DNA of 64,000 bases from an uncultured Granulosicoccaceae bacterium (GTDB lineage Bacteria; Pseudomonadota; Gammaproteobacteria; Granulosicoccales; Granulosicoccaceae). The DNA lies in NCBI GenBank assembly GCA_938006335.1, contig CALLMF010000031.1, forward strand, positions 1 through 64,000, written 5' to 3'. The translations under genes and the position numbers were made by a program. Under the pieces are notes generated by a model that was given only the letters and a program-made list of their open reading frames with translations, was not told the origin of the DNA and did no database searches. Of this stretch, positions 1-8,777 are shown in pieces (positions within the stretch are counted from its first letter, which is position 1; every line of letters starts with the position of its first letter).

Positions 1-1
1 G

Positions 2-370
2 CTGCGGCTCATTTTTCCTGACACGCGCCAGCCATTGGTGGAATGGAATCTCGGCAACGATCGACCGCGCGTGTCACATTTTGCTGATTGGCGTCGCGCG
101 GTGGGATGGGCGAGGCGTCGCCGCCACCTGCTCGGCAAACGGTCCCACGCTGCCTTCCTGTTGACTCTCGCAAGCGCTAGTGCGGCAGACAGCGGTGAGA
201 GGCAAGCATTCTGGGTATTGCTACGCGAAGCATTCAAGGAGGGGAGACCCAATGTCGCAGAGCTGCTTACGCATCTCGCGAATTTCGCTCTGTCGCGATC
301 GACCAAACACGCGCTGGCGAGGATGGCTAATCGCTTGTACCAAACAAGAATGCGTCGAACAAACACCTGA
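2..370 (+). CDS. C-terminal part of an unidentified protein (5' end outside window)
   Basis: The frame is open from base 2 with no stop until the TGA ending at 370, so this is the last ~122 residues of a gene that begins before the window. The visible part is basic and helical, with Arg-rich stretches such as RRRRHLLGKR and a conserved-looking HAAFLLTLASA segment. It resembles the tails of some family 2 glycosyltransferases, but no catalytic motif is in view and I do not assign a function. It converges on the desaturase gene, whose stop lies 118 bases further on. The in-frame ATG-like start near 35 is unlikely to be the true start because the frame is open upstream. Confidence 0.5.
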   Translation: MRLIFPDTRQPLVEWNLGNDRPRVSHFADWRRAVGWARRRRHLLGKRSHAAFLLTLASASAADSGERQAFWVLLREAFKEGRPNVAELLTHLANFALSRSTKHALARMANRLYQTRMRRTNT

Positions 371-487
371 GGGTATAGGTCAATCGTCCGATTCAACGAG
401 ACGGTGTCACGGCAGTCACCGAACGTGTCGAGCGCCTTTGATGGTCTGTCACCCTGGTACTCACAAACTCAGCGACGCGACAGACCA

Positions 488-1624
488 CTAGGCTCTGCCC
501 AACTCTCCAAGAGACTCCTCATCAGCCGTGGCTGGCCCTTGTTGATAACGTCCCGCGGAATCGGGTAGCGGTGTATCAAAGGCATAACCGGGTTCACGCT
601 TCTGTCGCTCCCAGGTGTCCAGCATTTCGCGCCAGGCAGAACGCAAGCTACGCGGCTCCGGCATGTCCGCCTTGATCTCCTCGGCGAGCAGCGGCAGGTT
701 GTAGCAGGGAATACCTGCGTACATATGATGCTCGGTGTGCCAGTTCATGTGCCAGTACAGGAACTCGACACATCGGGGCAACCGAATCGAGCGCGTGTTC
801 TTGCGGAAATCGTCCACGCCTGCTGTCAGTCCACAATGCTGAGTCAACCCGAGCAGGTAGCTCAACCAGTTACCGATATAACTCGGTATCACCACAATCA
901 GCGGTAACACCCAGAGACCGGTGACCACAGCAATCACGACAACGCTTGCGTGAAACGCCAGCTGCAGCCTGGACCAGATAACCGACCTTCTGTGCTGGTC
1001 CGGTTGATCGGCACGGAGCGCTGCCAGCCACTCATTGGCAGGGATATCGGTGGACGCCGTCTTGCCACAGGCATCCAGCAACGTTGACCACACCGTGGCC
1101 AACAGCCCTCCCTTGCCAAACGTTCTGCCGGGCTTGGTCAGCAGGTTGATCGTGAACAGTTGCAGCAGAAACGTCTTGCCGACATTAGGGTGCAACGGCA
1201 ACAGCACCTCCCGATCACCCTCAGGATGCAGACTGAACCGATGGTGATACGTGTGGCTTGCCGCGTAGTCGTAGGGGTTCCACCAGCTGATCAGACTGAA
1301 CAGATGCAGGAAAAAGCGATTGAGCCACTTGGTCTTGAACACGGTTCCGTGCCCCAGCTCATGCACCGCCGTGCCACGAAAAAATGAGGCAACTGTACCG
1401 TGAGCAAACAAGGCGATCAGAAAGAGCAGCCATTGCTGTTGCGACCAGCATAGCCAGGTGACAAGGCCGGTCAGACAAAAGAGACCGAAATGCCCGCCGG
1501 CCTGCATCCACGCCTTGGCGTCACTGCGACGGGCAAGCTCATGCAGTCTGGCAGGAGGTAGTTTACTGCGGTACCACCGCGGCTTCAGTGAACGTTTGGC
1601 TTGGGCAAGCGTTGGGTAGGACAT
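488..1624 (-). CDS. Membrane fatty acid desaturase
   Basis: Integral membrane di-iron desaturase of 378 residues that would introduce a double bond, or a related oxidation, into an acyl chain or lipid. The three histidine boxes are visible: HELGH at residues 88-92, HTYHH at 124-128 and HTEHH at 296-300, with an extra His in TQHCG near 263. Hydrophobic segments lie near 45-85 and 222-262. The ATG at 1624 follows the stop of the upstream isomerase gene by only 12 bases, so it is probably the last gene of the minus-strand run that begins at the LysR gene. Substrate (fatty acid, carotenoid or other lipid) cannot be told from sequence. Confidence 0.9.
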   Translation of the reverse strand: MSYPTLAQAKRSLKPRWYRSKLPPARLHELARRSDAKAWMQAGGHFGLFCLTGLVTWLCWSQQQWLLFLIALFAHGTVASFFRGTAVHELGHGTVFKTKWLNRFFLHLFSLISWWNPYDYAASHTYHHRFSLHPEGDREVLLPLHPNVGKTFLLQLFTINLLTKPGRTFGKGGLLATVWSTLLDACGKTASTDIPANEWLAALRADQPDQHRRSVIWSRLQLAFHASVVVIAVVTGLWVLPLIVVIPSYIGNWLSYLLGLTQHCGLTAGVDDFRKNTRSIRLPRCVEFLYWHMNWHTEHHMYAGIPCYNLPLLAEEIKADMPEPRSLRSAWREMLDTWERQKREPGYAFDTPLPDSAGRYQQGPATADEESLGELGRA

Positions 1625-1636
1625 GACGGTGCAGCT

Positions 1637-2506
1637 TCAGGCTGGGCCAAACGTGGATCGGAACAGATCAATGCACTGACGAAAGCCGTGTTCAAAATCA
1701 CCGTCGCCGGGATGGAACACACTCTCGAAGCTGATCACACCGGCGTAGTTGTCCCGTCGTAGTGCATCAGCCATGGGTGAGAACTGAGATGCCAGCTGCC
1801 CTTCCCCCATGCGACGCACCTCAAGCGTTGCCCGTGGCGTATCCACCTGCACATCCTTGATATGGACATGCCCGAGGTAGCCGTCCTTGACCTCGTTGTA
1901 ACCGTCGGGGTACGCCTGCTCATGGCACCAGCAGTTGTTGGCGGGGTCCCACAACACCTGCAGCACATCCTTGGCATCAAGGTCATCGATGAGTTTGCGG
2001 CCAGTGTAGTTGGAGTTGACCATGGTGCCGTTACCGGTTTCCACAACGAGCGTGACCTTGGCATCGCGCGCCACGTTACAGGCAGGTGCTATCAGCGGCA
2101 GGATCGCGTCCCAGGCACCCTTTGCAACGTTCCATCGCTCAGCGCCGTTGTGCCCCCACAGTATCTGCTCCTTCTTCGGCGTCATGATCCGCACCAGCGG
2201 GCAATCGAGCACGTGGGCCATATCGATGACAAGCTTGAGTGCATCCATGTGTCGGGTGTGTAGTGCATCACCTGGTGTGTTGGCCGACGTCATGCCCGCA
2301 AAGATGTGGCGACTGAGGCATGACACCGACTTGCCACGATTACGCAACAGCCTGTCGATATCCGCTATCTCTGCAGGAGAGTGGTCACCCACCTCGGTGT
2401 CACCCACAAACTGCAACTCGGCGTACTCAAGACCGTATTCGTCCATGACATCGACCGCGTGCGACAGGTCGCGGCTGATGCCGTCACAGATCACACCGAG
2501 CTTCAT
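1637..2506 (-). CDS. Sugar phosphate isomerase/epimerase-like TIM barrel protein
   Basis: A 289-residue protein of the xylose isomerase-like TIM barrel superfamily (AP endonuclease 2 fold). Likely metal-ligand positions are visible on successive strands: the Glu of LVVETGNG, the Asp of VLWDPANN, the His and Lys of HVHIKD, and the Glu of ISFES. The ATG at 2504-2506 was chosen because it overlaps the stop of the upstream dehydrogenase as ATGA; the longer reading adds 21 residues that lie inside the neighbour. The overlap implies co-translation with that dehydrogenase, suggesting both act on one sugar or polyol acid. The substrate is unknown. Confidence 0.85.
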   Translation of the reverse strand: MKLGVICDGISRDLSHAVDVMDEYGLEYAELQFVGDTEVGDHSPAEIADIDRLLRNRGKSVSCLSRHIFAGMTSANTPGDALHTRHMDALKLVIDMAHVLDCPLVRIMTPKKEQILWGHNGAERWNVAKGAWDAILPLIAPACNVARDAKVTLVVETGNGTMVNSNYTGRKLIDDLDAKDVLQVLWDPANNCWCHEQAYPDGYNEVKDGYLGHVHIKDVQVDTPRATLEVRRMGEGQLASQFSPMADALRRDNYAGVISFESVFHPGDGDFEHGFRQCIDLFRSTFGPA

Positions 2507-3411
2507 CGCTGCACCGCCTCTCCACGATGAAGCTCCGCACCGACAATCTCTTCGATCACCCGCGTACACACCCAGTTGTCCCCATCGGGGTAACGCGTTT
2601 TACCCGCGTGGAAGATCTGCATCGCAGCCGCTGCCGTGTGCAAGGGAACACCAAGCGCCTCACCGAGACTCATGGAGATCGTTAGGTCCTTGTGCATCGT
2701 GGAAATGTGACTGCCCGTGCCTTCAAACTTCCGATCGATGATGTTCTCAAGTGCGGTCTTGGTGATGCCGCAGCCACCGCTACTGTTGGCCACGACGTTA
2801 AGGAAGGCTTCTCCGTTGATGCCCGCCTTGGCAGCCAGCACCGATGCCTCGAAGGTGGCGGAAAACATCGCACCCAGCAAGGATTGCAGACACGCCTTGA
2901 CGGTCTGCCCCTGACCGGGCGTCTCACCCACTGGCCAGATGGTTGACGACACCGCTTCCATCGCCGGTCGTGCAGTCTCGAGATCCGTCGGTGAGCCTGC
3001 CGCCATCATCGTCAACGTGCCACCTTGAGCGCCCGGGAATCCACCGGACACCGGTGAGTCGACCAGACCGATACCGGTGCCTTGCAGGGCTTGTCCAATC
3101 TCGGTGGCTTCCGCGGGTTTGATCGTGGCGGACAGCACGACCACTCCACCGGCTTGCATGCTGTTGACAAGGCCATCGTCACCGAGAATCACCGACTTGG
3201 CCTGGTCACCGTGCATGACCATCACGAACACCACATCCGAGCGTCGTCCAAGGTCGGCCACGTTTTCAGACGGTTCAACGCCGAGCTCCTTGAGCGCGTC
3301 CATACGCACCGGATCGATGTCGAACCCGGTGGTGGGGAAACCGTTGTGCAGCAGATTCTTCGCAAGCCCACTACCCATGTCGCCGACACCGACTACACCT
3401 GTACGCAGCAT
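2503..3411 (-). CDS. NAD(P)-dependent beta-hydroxyacid dehydrogenase (3-hydroxyisobutyrate dehydrogenase family)
   Basis: A 302-residue member of the 6-phosphogluconate/3-hydroxyisobutyrate dehydrogenase family. It has a Rossmann motif GVGDMG at residues 8-13, the substrate-loop motif DSPVSGG at 118-124, and a likely catalytic Lys172 in GQTVKACLQ. The Asn pair that usually follows that Lys is replaced by Leu-Gln, so the substrate may differ from the classical enzymes. The ATG at 3411 is preceded by an AGGAG ribosome site; the longer reading adds 15 residues upstream of it. It lies between the LysR gene and the TIM-barrel gene, with an ATGA overlap to the latter. Confidence 0.87.
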   Translation of the reverse strand: MLRTGVVGVGDMGSGLAKNLLHNGFPTTGFDIDPVRMDALKELGVEPSENVADLGRRSDVVFVMVMHGDQAKSVILGDDGLVNSMQAGGVVVLSATIKPAEATEIGQALQGTGIGLVDSPVSGGFPGAQGGTLTMMAAGSPTDLETARPAMEAVSSTIWPVGETPGQGQTVKACLQSLLGAMFSATFEASVLAAKAGINGEAFLNVVANSSGGCGITKTALENIIDRKFEGTGSHISTMHKDLTISMSLGEALGVPLHTAAAAMQIFHAGKTRYPDGDNWVCTRVIEEIVGAELHRGEAVQR

Positions 3412-3492
3412 CACTATCTCCTCATGATTCCCGTGGGACCTGAGAACGGATAACACCGAGAGATCGAAAACACAAGCGGCACTTACCCTTGC

Positions 3493-4467
3493 TTATCCCA
3501 CTTGCTCATCCCACTCGATCATCCCCCCCATTCCCGGCGCCATCGCTTCGAGCTCGGGCAGCAGTTCATCCTGCGCACACCGCGTGAAGGTGTCGGCCAA
3601 TAGCTCCGGCAGGGAGCCGAGTTCCTGCGCACGGTTGATCAGGTACACGCTGCGTGACAAACGAGAGAACGGTAGCTCGAATACATCCACCGCGCTGCGG
3701 AACCGGCTGGCATCGATCACACTCAGGGGAGTGGCCAGAGTCCAACCGCCTGTCTTCGCGACGGTGGCAATGACCGAGCGCGTGGTTTCAAACGAGAACT
3801 GACGCGAGGCTTCAAAGCGGATCCGCTTCAGGTGGGTGATCACGAGCTGCCCGATAGGCATGGCCTCGGAGTATTGAATCAGCGGGAGTGGGCTCAGTTG
3901 CTCGCGCCAGGGTTGATCCGGTTGGTACAAACCCTTCGCGACCACCAGCACAAACTGCTCGCGAAACAACTCCTGGATACGGAACCTCCCGATATCACTC
4001 GGCAGACTGGCGGTCACCGCAATGTCCGCTTCGCGCGACATCATCCGCCCTGTCACTTCGTCCGAACGGCCCGAAAACGTGGAGATGAAACTGCGCGACA
4101 ACCTCTCGTGCAGACCGGTCGCGACGGTCGGCGTGAGCGAGGCATCCAGGTCATCGATGATCGCGAACTTCAGCACCGGCACACTGCCCGCATTGGCATC
4201 GGCAAGCTCTGCCTCAGCCTCGGACACCGCCGCGAGAATCCTGCGCGCATGCAGGCCGAGTACCTGCCCAGCGGGTGTCAAAGCCACCGGCTTCTGTTTC
4301 CTGTCAAAGAGCGCCACACCGACGTTCTGTTCGAGCGTGGTGATGTGCTGGGAGACGCTGGACTTGCTCAGCCCCAGGTTGGCGGCCGCACCGGCCACCG
4401 ATCGGGCCTCTTCCAGCGCCACGAATATGCGCAGGCCTCGCAGCGTCAGTCGGTCAGTCAGATCCAT
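3493..4467 (-). CDS. LysR-family transcriptional regulator
   Basis: A 324-residue LysR-type regulator. The N-terminal winged helix-turn-helix occupies about residues 9-68 (LRIFVALEEARSVAGAAANL... SKSSVSQHI). A two-lobed periplasmic-binding-protein-like co-inducer domain follows from about residue 95. It is transcribed divergently from the large flavoprotein gene at 4582, with 114 bases between the start codons. It also leads the minus-strand set of dehydrogenase, isomerase and desaturase. LysR proteins usually control the divergent neighbour, so one or both units are probably its targets. I could not identify a convincing T-N11-A operator by eye. Confidence 0.93.
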   Translation of the reverse strand: MDLTDRLTLRGLRIFVALEEARSVAGAAANLGLSKSSVSQHITTLEQNVGVALFDRKQKPVALTPAGQVLGLHARRILAAVSEAEAELADANAGSVPVLKFAIIDDLDASLTPTVATGLHERLSRSFISTFSGRSDEVTGRMMSREADIAVTASLPSDIGRFRIQELFREQFVLVVAKGLYQPDQPWREQLSPLPLIQYSEAMPIGQLVITHLKRIRFEASRQFSFETTRSVIATVAKTGGWTLATPLSVIDASRFRSAVDVFELPFSRLSRSVYLINRAQELGSLPELLADTFTRCAQDELLPELEAMAPGMGGMIEWDEQVG

Positions 4468-4581
4468 GGGTTCGGATTTTACGACCGATGCGTTCGAAAT
4501 ACCTGAACCGCGTTCACCAAGCCGCTCGTCGTCGTCACCCCGGACTTATGATGCGGCCCACCACCCCACCGGACCACGCTC

Positions 4582-7023
4582 ATGGCGACTGCAAAAAAAA
4601 TGAAAACCCAGACGCGCGCCGTTGTCATTGGTGGGGGCATCGCTGGCTGCTCCACGCTGTATCACCTGACCCAGGAAGGATGGACCGATGTCGTGCTGGT
4701 CGAGCGTAACGAGCTCACCTCCGGTACCACCTGGCACTCGGCGGCGCAGGTCACCAACTTTGGTGCCACGCAAACGATGGTGGGGCTCAAGACCCACTCG
4801 ATCAATCTGTACAAGGAGCTTGCCGAAGACCCCGAGTACCCGATCAACTACCACCATGCCGATGGCGGTATTCGTCTGGCAAATACAGAAGCGCAGATGG
4901 ATGGCTACCGGCACTTCGTGAGCATGGCCAAGGGCATGGGCGTGGATTTCGAGGTAATCGATGCCGAGGAGTGCGCACGTCGTCACCCGCTGGTCTCGAC
5001 CGAAAACCTGCTGGGTGGATTGTGGGACCCGATGGACGGCGACATCGACCCGGCGCAGCTGTGTCAGGCCCTCGCCCGCCGCGCGCGCCTTGCGGGTGCC
5101 GAGGTCTATCGCAACACGCCGGTCATCGGCCTGACGCAGCACAAGGACAACAGCTGGACCGTGCATACCGAACACGGTGATATCCGCTGCGAGGTCGTTG
5201 TCAACGCCTGCGGTTACCGCGTGAACGAAGTGGGCGCGATGATGGGCGTGCACCACCCGGTAGCGTCGATGGAACACCAGTATTTCGTGACCGAAGCCAT
5301 CCCGGCCATCGAGGCAGCTGGCCACCGGATGCCTTTGCTGCGTTGCCCGATCAGCGACTACTACTGTCGCCAGGAAAAGAACGGTCTCCTGGTGGGCTTC
5401 TACGAACAGGATTGCAAGACCTGGGGCATGGACGGCATCGACCCTGACTTCGTGAACGCCTTGTGCCCGGACGACATGGACCGCGTGATGGACGTGCTCG
5501 AAGGTGCCTTCGAACGTATGCCTGCGCTGACAGAAGCGGGTATCCATTCCATCGTCAATGGCCCGATCACCTACACCATTGACGGCGCACCGCTGGTCGG
5601 CCCGATACCCGGCAAGCGCAATGCCTTCTGCATCATCGGCCTGCGCGCAGGTCTTGGCGAGGGCGGTGGCCACGGGTGGCTACTCGCACAACAGATCGTG
5701 CATGGAGAGGCGTGCTACGACACCTGGGTCATCGATCCGCGCCGATTTACCGGCCACGCCAACGTCGAACTCACTTCGCTCAAAGCCATCGAGGACTACC
5801 AGAACGAGTTCCGCTTTCACATGCCGCACGAGCATCGACCGGCCGGTCGTCCCGCCAAGACCACACCACTGACCCCGATACTCGCCGCCGAAGGCGCTGA
5901 CTTTGGTGTCGTCAACGGTTGGGAGCGTGTCGCGTACTTCAAACCCTCAGAGGACTTCAAGGAAACCCACAGCTTTCGCTTCAACGAACGCTTTGATGTG
6001 GTCGGCAAGGAAATCAGCGCCATACAATCCGGCGTTGGCATGACCGAAGTCAATGGCTTCAACCGTTTCGAGATTACAGGTACCGGTATCCGTGAGTGGT
6101 TGGACACCGTGGTGTGCAGCCGCGTGCCGCGCACGATGGGCAAGGTCGGCCTGACCTATCTCTTGAACCACGAAGGCAACATCAAGACTGAAGCCACGCT
6201 TGCCAACCTCGCCGAGGATCGCATCTGGTACGGCTCGGCCGCCGCGTCCGAGTATCACGACATGGACTGGCTGACCGGTCTGTTGCCCGATGACGGTTCG
6301 ATTCAACTGCGATCACTGACCAACGACTGGACCATCCTCGTGATAGCCGGTCCCAAATCCCGCGATGTGCTGTCTGCCGCATCGCGTGGCGACTGGTCCA
6401 GGGAGGCCTTTCCCTGGTTGTCGGTGCGCGAAGCCTTCATCGGTTTTGCGCCTGCGGTGGTCATGTCGGTGAGCTTCTCGGGTGAACTCGCCTACGAGAT
6501 CCACGTGCCCAACAGTCAACTCTACGCGGCGTATCTCGCCCTTCGTGCAGCAGGCGCAGCACACGGTCTCACGCTCTTTGGTAGCCACGCCGTGGAATCG
6601 ATGCGGCTCGAGAAAGGCTATCGCCACTGGAAGGCGGACCTCATCACCGAGTTCGATCCGATCGAAAGCGCGCTCGAACGATTCGTGCAACTCGACAAAC
6701 CCGCCTTTATTGGCAAGGATGTGCTGGTCGAACGGCACAAGAGCGGACCACGTCGTGCGTTCGTGACCCTCATTCTCGACTGCACCCATGCGCCAGCGCA
6801 CGGCGGCGACAGTATTGTTGACAAGGATGGCAACTGCATCGGCACGATCACATCGGGCGCCTGGGGTTACCGGACCGGTCAGAACATCGCCATGGGATTT
6901 ATCGACTGCGCGTTCGAAGCGATCGGTACCGCCGTGTCGGTCGAGGTGATCGGTGAGCCGGTCAAGGCACAGGTCGTTGCACCGGATCTGTATGACCCGA
7001 GCTACTCGCTGGTTCGTGCTTGA
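4582..7023 (+). CDS. Dimethylglycine/sarcosine dehydrogenase-like FAD enzyme with GcvT domain
   Basis: An 813-residue oxidoreductase predicted to demethylate a methylated glycine and pass the one-carbon unit to folate. The N-terminal DAO fold starts with the FAD motif GGGIAG (residues 17-22). His52 in GTTWHSAA matches the position of the histidine that carries covalent flavin in dimethylglycine dehydrogenases. A linker (FAO_M-type) region lies near 390-445, followed by a GcvT-type folate-binding domain near 450-720 and a GcvT C-terminal barrel to the end. The length matches the family. No strong ribosome site precedes 4582; an ATG six codons later (4600) is an alternative. It is divergent from a LysR gene. 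An MttB homologue at 44.5 kb may feed related substrates. Confidence 0.9.
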   Translation: MATAKKMKTQTRAVVIGGGIAGCSTLYHLTQEGWTDVVLVERNELTSGTTWHSAAQVTNFGATQTMVGLKTHSINLYKELAEDPEYPINYHHADGGIRLANTEAQMDGYRHFVSMAKGMGVDFEVIDAEECARRHPLVSTENLLGGLWDPMDGDIDPAQLCQALARRARLAGAEVYRNTPVIGLTQHKDNSWTVHTEHGDIRCEVVVNACGYRVNEVGAMMGVHHPVASMEHQYFVTEAIPAIEAAGHRMPLLRCPISDYYCRQEKNGLLVGFYEQDCKTWGMDGIDPDFVNALCPDDMDRVMDVLEGAFERMPALTEAGIHSIVNGPITYTIDGAPLVGPIPGKRNAFCIIGLRAGLGEGGGHGWLLAQQIVHGEACYDTWVIDPRRFTGHANVELTSLKAIEDYQNEFRFHMPHEHRPAGRPAKTTPLTPILAAEGADFGVVNGWERVAYFKPSEDFKETHSFRFNERFDVVGKEISAIQSGVGMTEVNGFNRFEITGTGIREWLDTVVCSRVPRTMGKVGLTYLLNHEGNIKTEATLANLAEDRIWYGSAAASEYHDMDWLTGLLPDDGSIQLRSLTNDWTILVIAGPKSRDVLSAASRGDWSREAFPWLSVREAFIGFAPAVVMSVSFSGELAYEIHVPNSQLYAAYLALRAAGAAHGLTLFGSHAVESMRLEKGYRHWKADLITEFDPIESALERFVQLDKPAFIGKDVLVERHKSGPRRAFVTLILDCTHAPAHGGDSIVDKDGNCIGTITSGAWGYRTGQNIAMGFIDCAFEAIGTAVSVEVIGEPVKAQVVAPDLYDPSYSLVRA

Positions 7024-7136
7024 GCAGCGAACGCTACGCGTGGCAATGAGCAGCAACATAATATTTCTATCGGGGATACCGTAGGTGGAGCGCTCGACGC
7101 TATGCTGCCTGCCATTGCCCTATCAACGGATCACCC

Positions 7137-7775
7137 ATGAGCGACGCCCCCGACATCACCGTCATCGATCATCCGCTGGTGCAGCACAAGCTGACCTTGC
7201 TTCGCGACAAGGACACCCCGGTTGCTCATTTCCGGCGTCTGATCCGGGAAATCTCGTTGCTGCTTTGCTACGAAGTCACGCGCGATCTACCGCTCACCAC
7301 GCGCGCCATAGAAACGCCGGTCGCCCCCATGGAAGCGCCGGTACTCGCGGGCAAGAAACTGTGCTTCGTGTCCGTACTTCGTGCCGGCAATGGCTTGCTC
7401 GACGGCATGATCGACCTGATGCCCTCGGCGCGTGTTGGCCACATCGGCCTGTACCGGGACGCAGAAACCCTCGATGCGGTGGAGTACTACTACAAGGTGC
7501 CGCAGGATTTGGGCGACCGCCTGACCATCGTTGTTGATCCCATGCTGGCGACTGCCAACTCGGCGATTGCCGCCGTTCAACGCCTCAAGGACGGTGGCGC
7601 ACGGCACATGAAATTCCTCAGCCTGGTCGCCTCCCCGGAAGGGGCTCGCGCCTTCAACGCGGCACATCCGGATGTCGGTTTGTACACCGGGGCGCTGGAC
7701 TCACACCTCAATGAACACGGCTACATCGTGCCGGGACTTGGCGACGCAGGCGATCGCATCTTCGGGACCAAATGA
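7137..7775 (+). CDS. upp: Uracil phosphoribosyltransferase
   Basis: Salvage enzyme converting uracil and PRPP to UMP in the cytosol. The 212-residue length is typical (about 208). The PRPP-binding loop is visible as [12 protein letters not shown] near residues 136-147, where many homologues have VLDPMLATGGS. The C-terminal uracil-binding segment includes [22 protein letters not shown]. The start at 7137 fits the family N-terminus. It appears monocistronic: 113 bases separate it from the flavoprotein gene, and the next gene begins about 180 bases downstream after a CRP-like palindrome. Confidence 0.96.
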   Translation: MSDAPDITVIDHPLVQHKLTLLRDKDTPVAHFRRLIREISLLLCYEVTRDLPLTTRAIETPVAPMEAPVLAGKKLCFVSVLRAGNGLLDGMIDLMPSARVGHIGLYRDAETLDAVEYYYKVPQDLGDRLTIVVDPMLATANSAIAAVQRLKDGGARHMKFLSLVASPEGARAFNAAHPDVGLYTGALDSHLNEHGYIVPGLGDAGDRIFGTK

Positions 7776-7790
7776 AGATGCGCCACCGTT

Positions 7791-7806
7791 TGTGAGGTTC
7801 GTCACA
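7791..7806. promoter_or_regulatory. CRP/Vfr-type palindrome TGTGA-N6-TCACA
   Basis: The intergenic sequence holds a perfect TGTGA (7791-7795), six-base spacer, TCACA (7802-7806) inverted repeat. This is the core consensus of enterobacterial CRP and Pseudomonas Vfr operators. One more T-A pair extends the symmetry on each side. It lies 16 bases after the upp stop and about 148 bases before the sugar transferase start, so it could control the latter. A small hairpin with no regulator is the main alternative. No -10/-35 element was identified nearby. Confidence 0.5.
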
Positions 7807-7953
7807 ACTTTGTGTAATCACGCCGTTGCTTCTTGTTGGCAGCCATCGCGATCTTCAGCACATCACATGCTGGCCGATAGTTGAGCATTGAGGACACGCG
7901 CGGGTCACTGTGCATCGTCCATGTGCTGTTTGGGCAAGAGGGAGTATCTGCTG

Positions 7954-8682
7954 GTGTCGAGAATCGTGGCCGAATACCCAACGGATGGCGAAGATGAAAT
8001 TGTTATCGAGCGCCTGAACACACGCTCGGAGGTCTGCCCCGTGGACTCTGGCAGCCTGCCCACGATCGAGTTCAAGCCGGGTGTCTACCTGAACATCGTA
8101 AAACCGGTGTTTGACCGGACTGCCGCAGCACTCGGTCTTGTCGCGCTCGCCTTGCCGATGCTGGGTATCGCCCTGCTCGTCCGGCTGTCCATGGGCAACC
8201 CGGTGCTGTTTCGTCAACGACGCGTCGGCCGCGATGGACGCGAGTTCGATGTTCTCAAGTTCCGCACGATGAATGCGGACCGCCGGTCTGGAGACGAGCA
8301 GTCCGTCCCGGCGGATATGCGTCGCACACACAAGAGTGACGCAGACCCTCGCCACACGGCCGTTGGTCGTTGGCTGCGCCGACTGAGCCTGGATGAGTTA
8401 CCGCAGCTGATCAACGTACTGAAGGGCGAGATGAGCCTGATTGGTCCGCGACCCGAGCTCGTCGAAGTGGTGGCCAAGCATTACACCGACGAGCTGCACC
8501 AGCGGCACCTCGTGAAGCCCGGTCTGACAGGCCTGTGGCAGGTCTCCGCTCGTGGAGACGGCGCCATGCACGAGAACGGCGGCTGGGACATCGTGTACGT
8601 GCAGCGCGCCTCGGCGCTGACCGATCTGCGCATTCTGTTGCGCACACCGCTGGTCATCTTCGGCAGCCGCGCCGGACAGTAG
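7954..8682 (+). CDS. Undecaprenyl-phosphate sugar-1-phosphate transferase (bacterial sugar transferase)
   Basis: Membrane-bound initiating transferase for surface polysaccharide, of the WcaJ/PglC-type C-terminal domain family. It would move a sugar-1-phosphate from a nucleotide sugar to undecaprenyl phosphate. A single re-entrant or membrane helix (LGLVALALPMLGIALLVRL) precedes the family blocks FRQRRVGRDG, FDVLKFRTMN, DELPQLINVLKGEMSLIGPRP and KPGLTGLWQVSARG. I chose GTG at 7954 because AGAGGGAG lies about 9 bases upstream; an open frame back to 7888 would add 22 residues. No other polysaccharide genes adjoin it, so its polymer is unknown. Confidence 0.9.
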   Translation: MSRIVAEYPTDGEDEIVIERLNTRSEVCPVDSGSLPTIEFKPGVYLNIVKPVFDRTAAALGLVALALPMLGIALLVRLSMGNPVLFRQRRVGRDGREFDVLKFRTMNADRRSGDEQSVPADMRRTHKSDADPRHTAVGRWLRRLSLDELPQLINVLKGEMSLIGPRPELVEVVAKHYTDELHQRHLVKPGLTGLWQVSARGDGAMHENGGWDIVYVQRASALTDLRILLRTPLVIFGSRAGQ

Positions 8683-8750
8683 GCTCACCATGAAGACCCC
8701 TGTTGTCGACGGACTCGAGATCGAAGCGAGCACCTTCAAGCAGGTCGACA

Positions 8751-8770
8751 GCCCCGGTCGCATCCGGGGC
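8751..8770. terminator. Possible bidirectional hairpin between convergent genes
   Basis: GCCCCGG (8751-8757) and CCGGGGC (8764-8770) form a perfect 7-bp GC stem with a 6-base loop. It lies between the sugar transferase stop (8682) and the dctM stop (8778), where terminators for both strands would be expected. Neither side has a clear U-tract, so an intrinsic terminator is only possible. Confidence 0.35.
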
Positions 8771-8777
8771 GGCTCGG

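Noticed and set aside
4546-5673. Long antisense open frame (375 codons) opposite the flavoprotein gene
   Set aside because: It is His/Val-rich without recognisable domain structure, a typical shadow of a high-GC gene, while the plus strand has an unambiguous flavoprotein.
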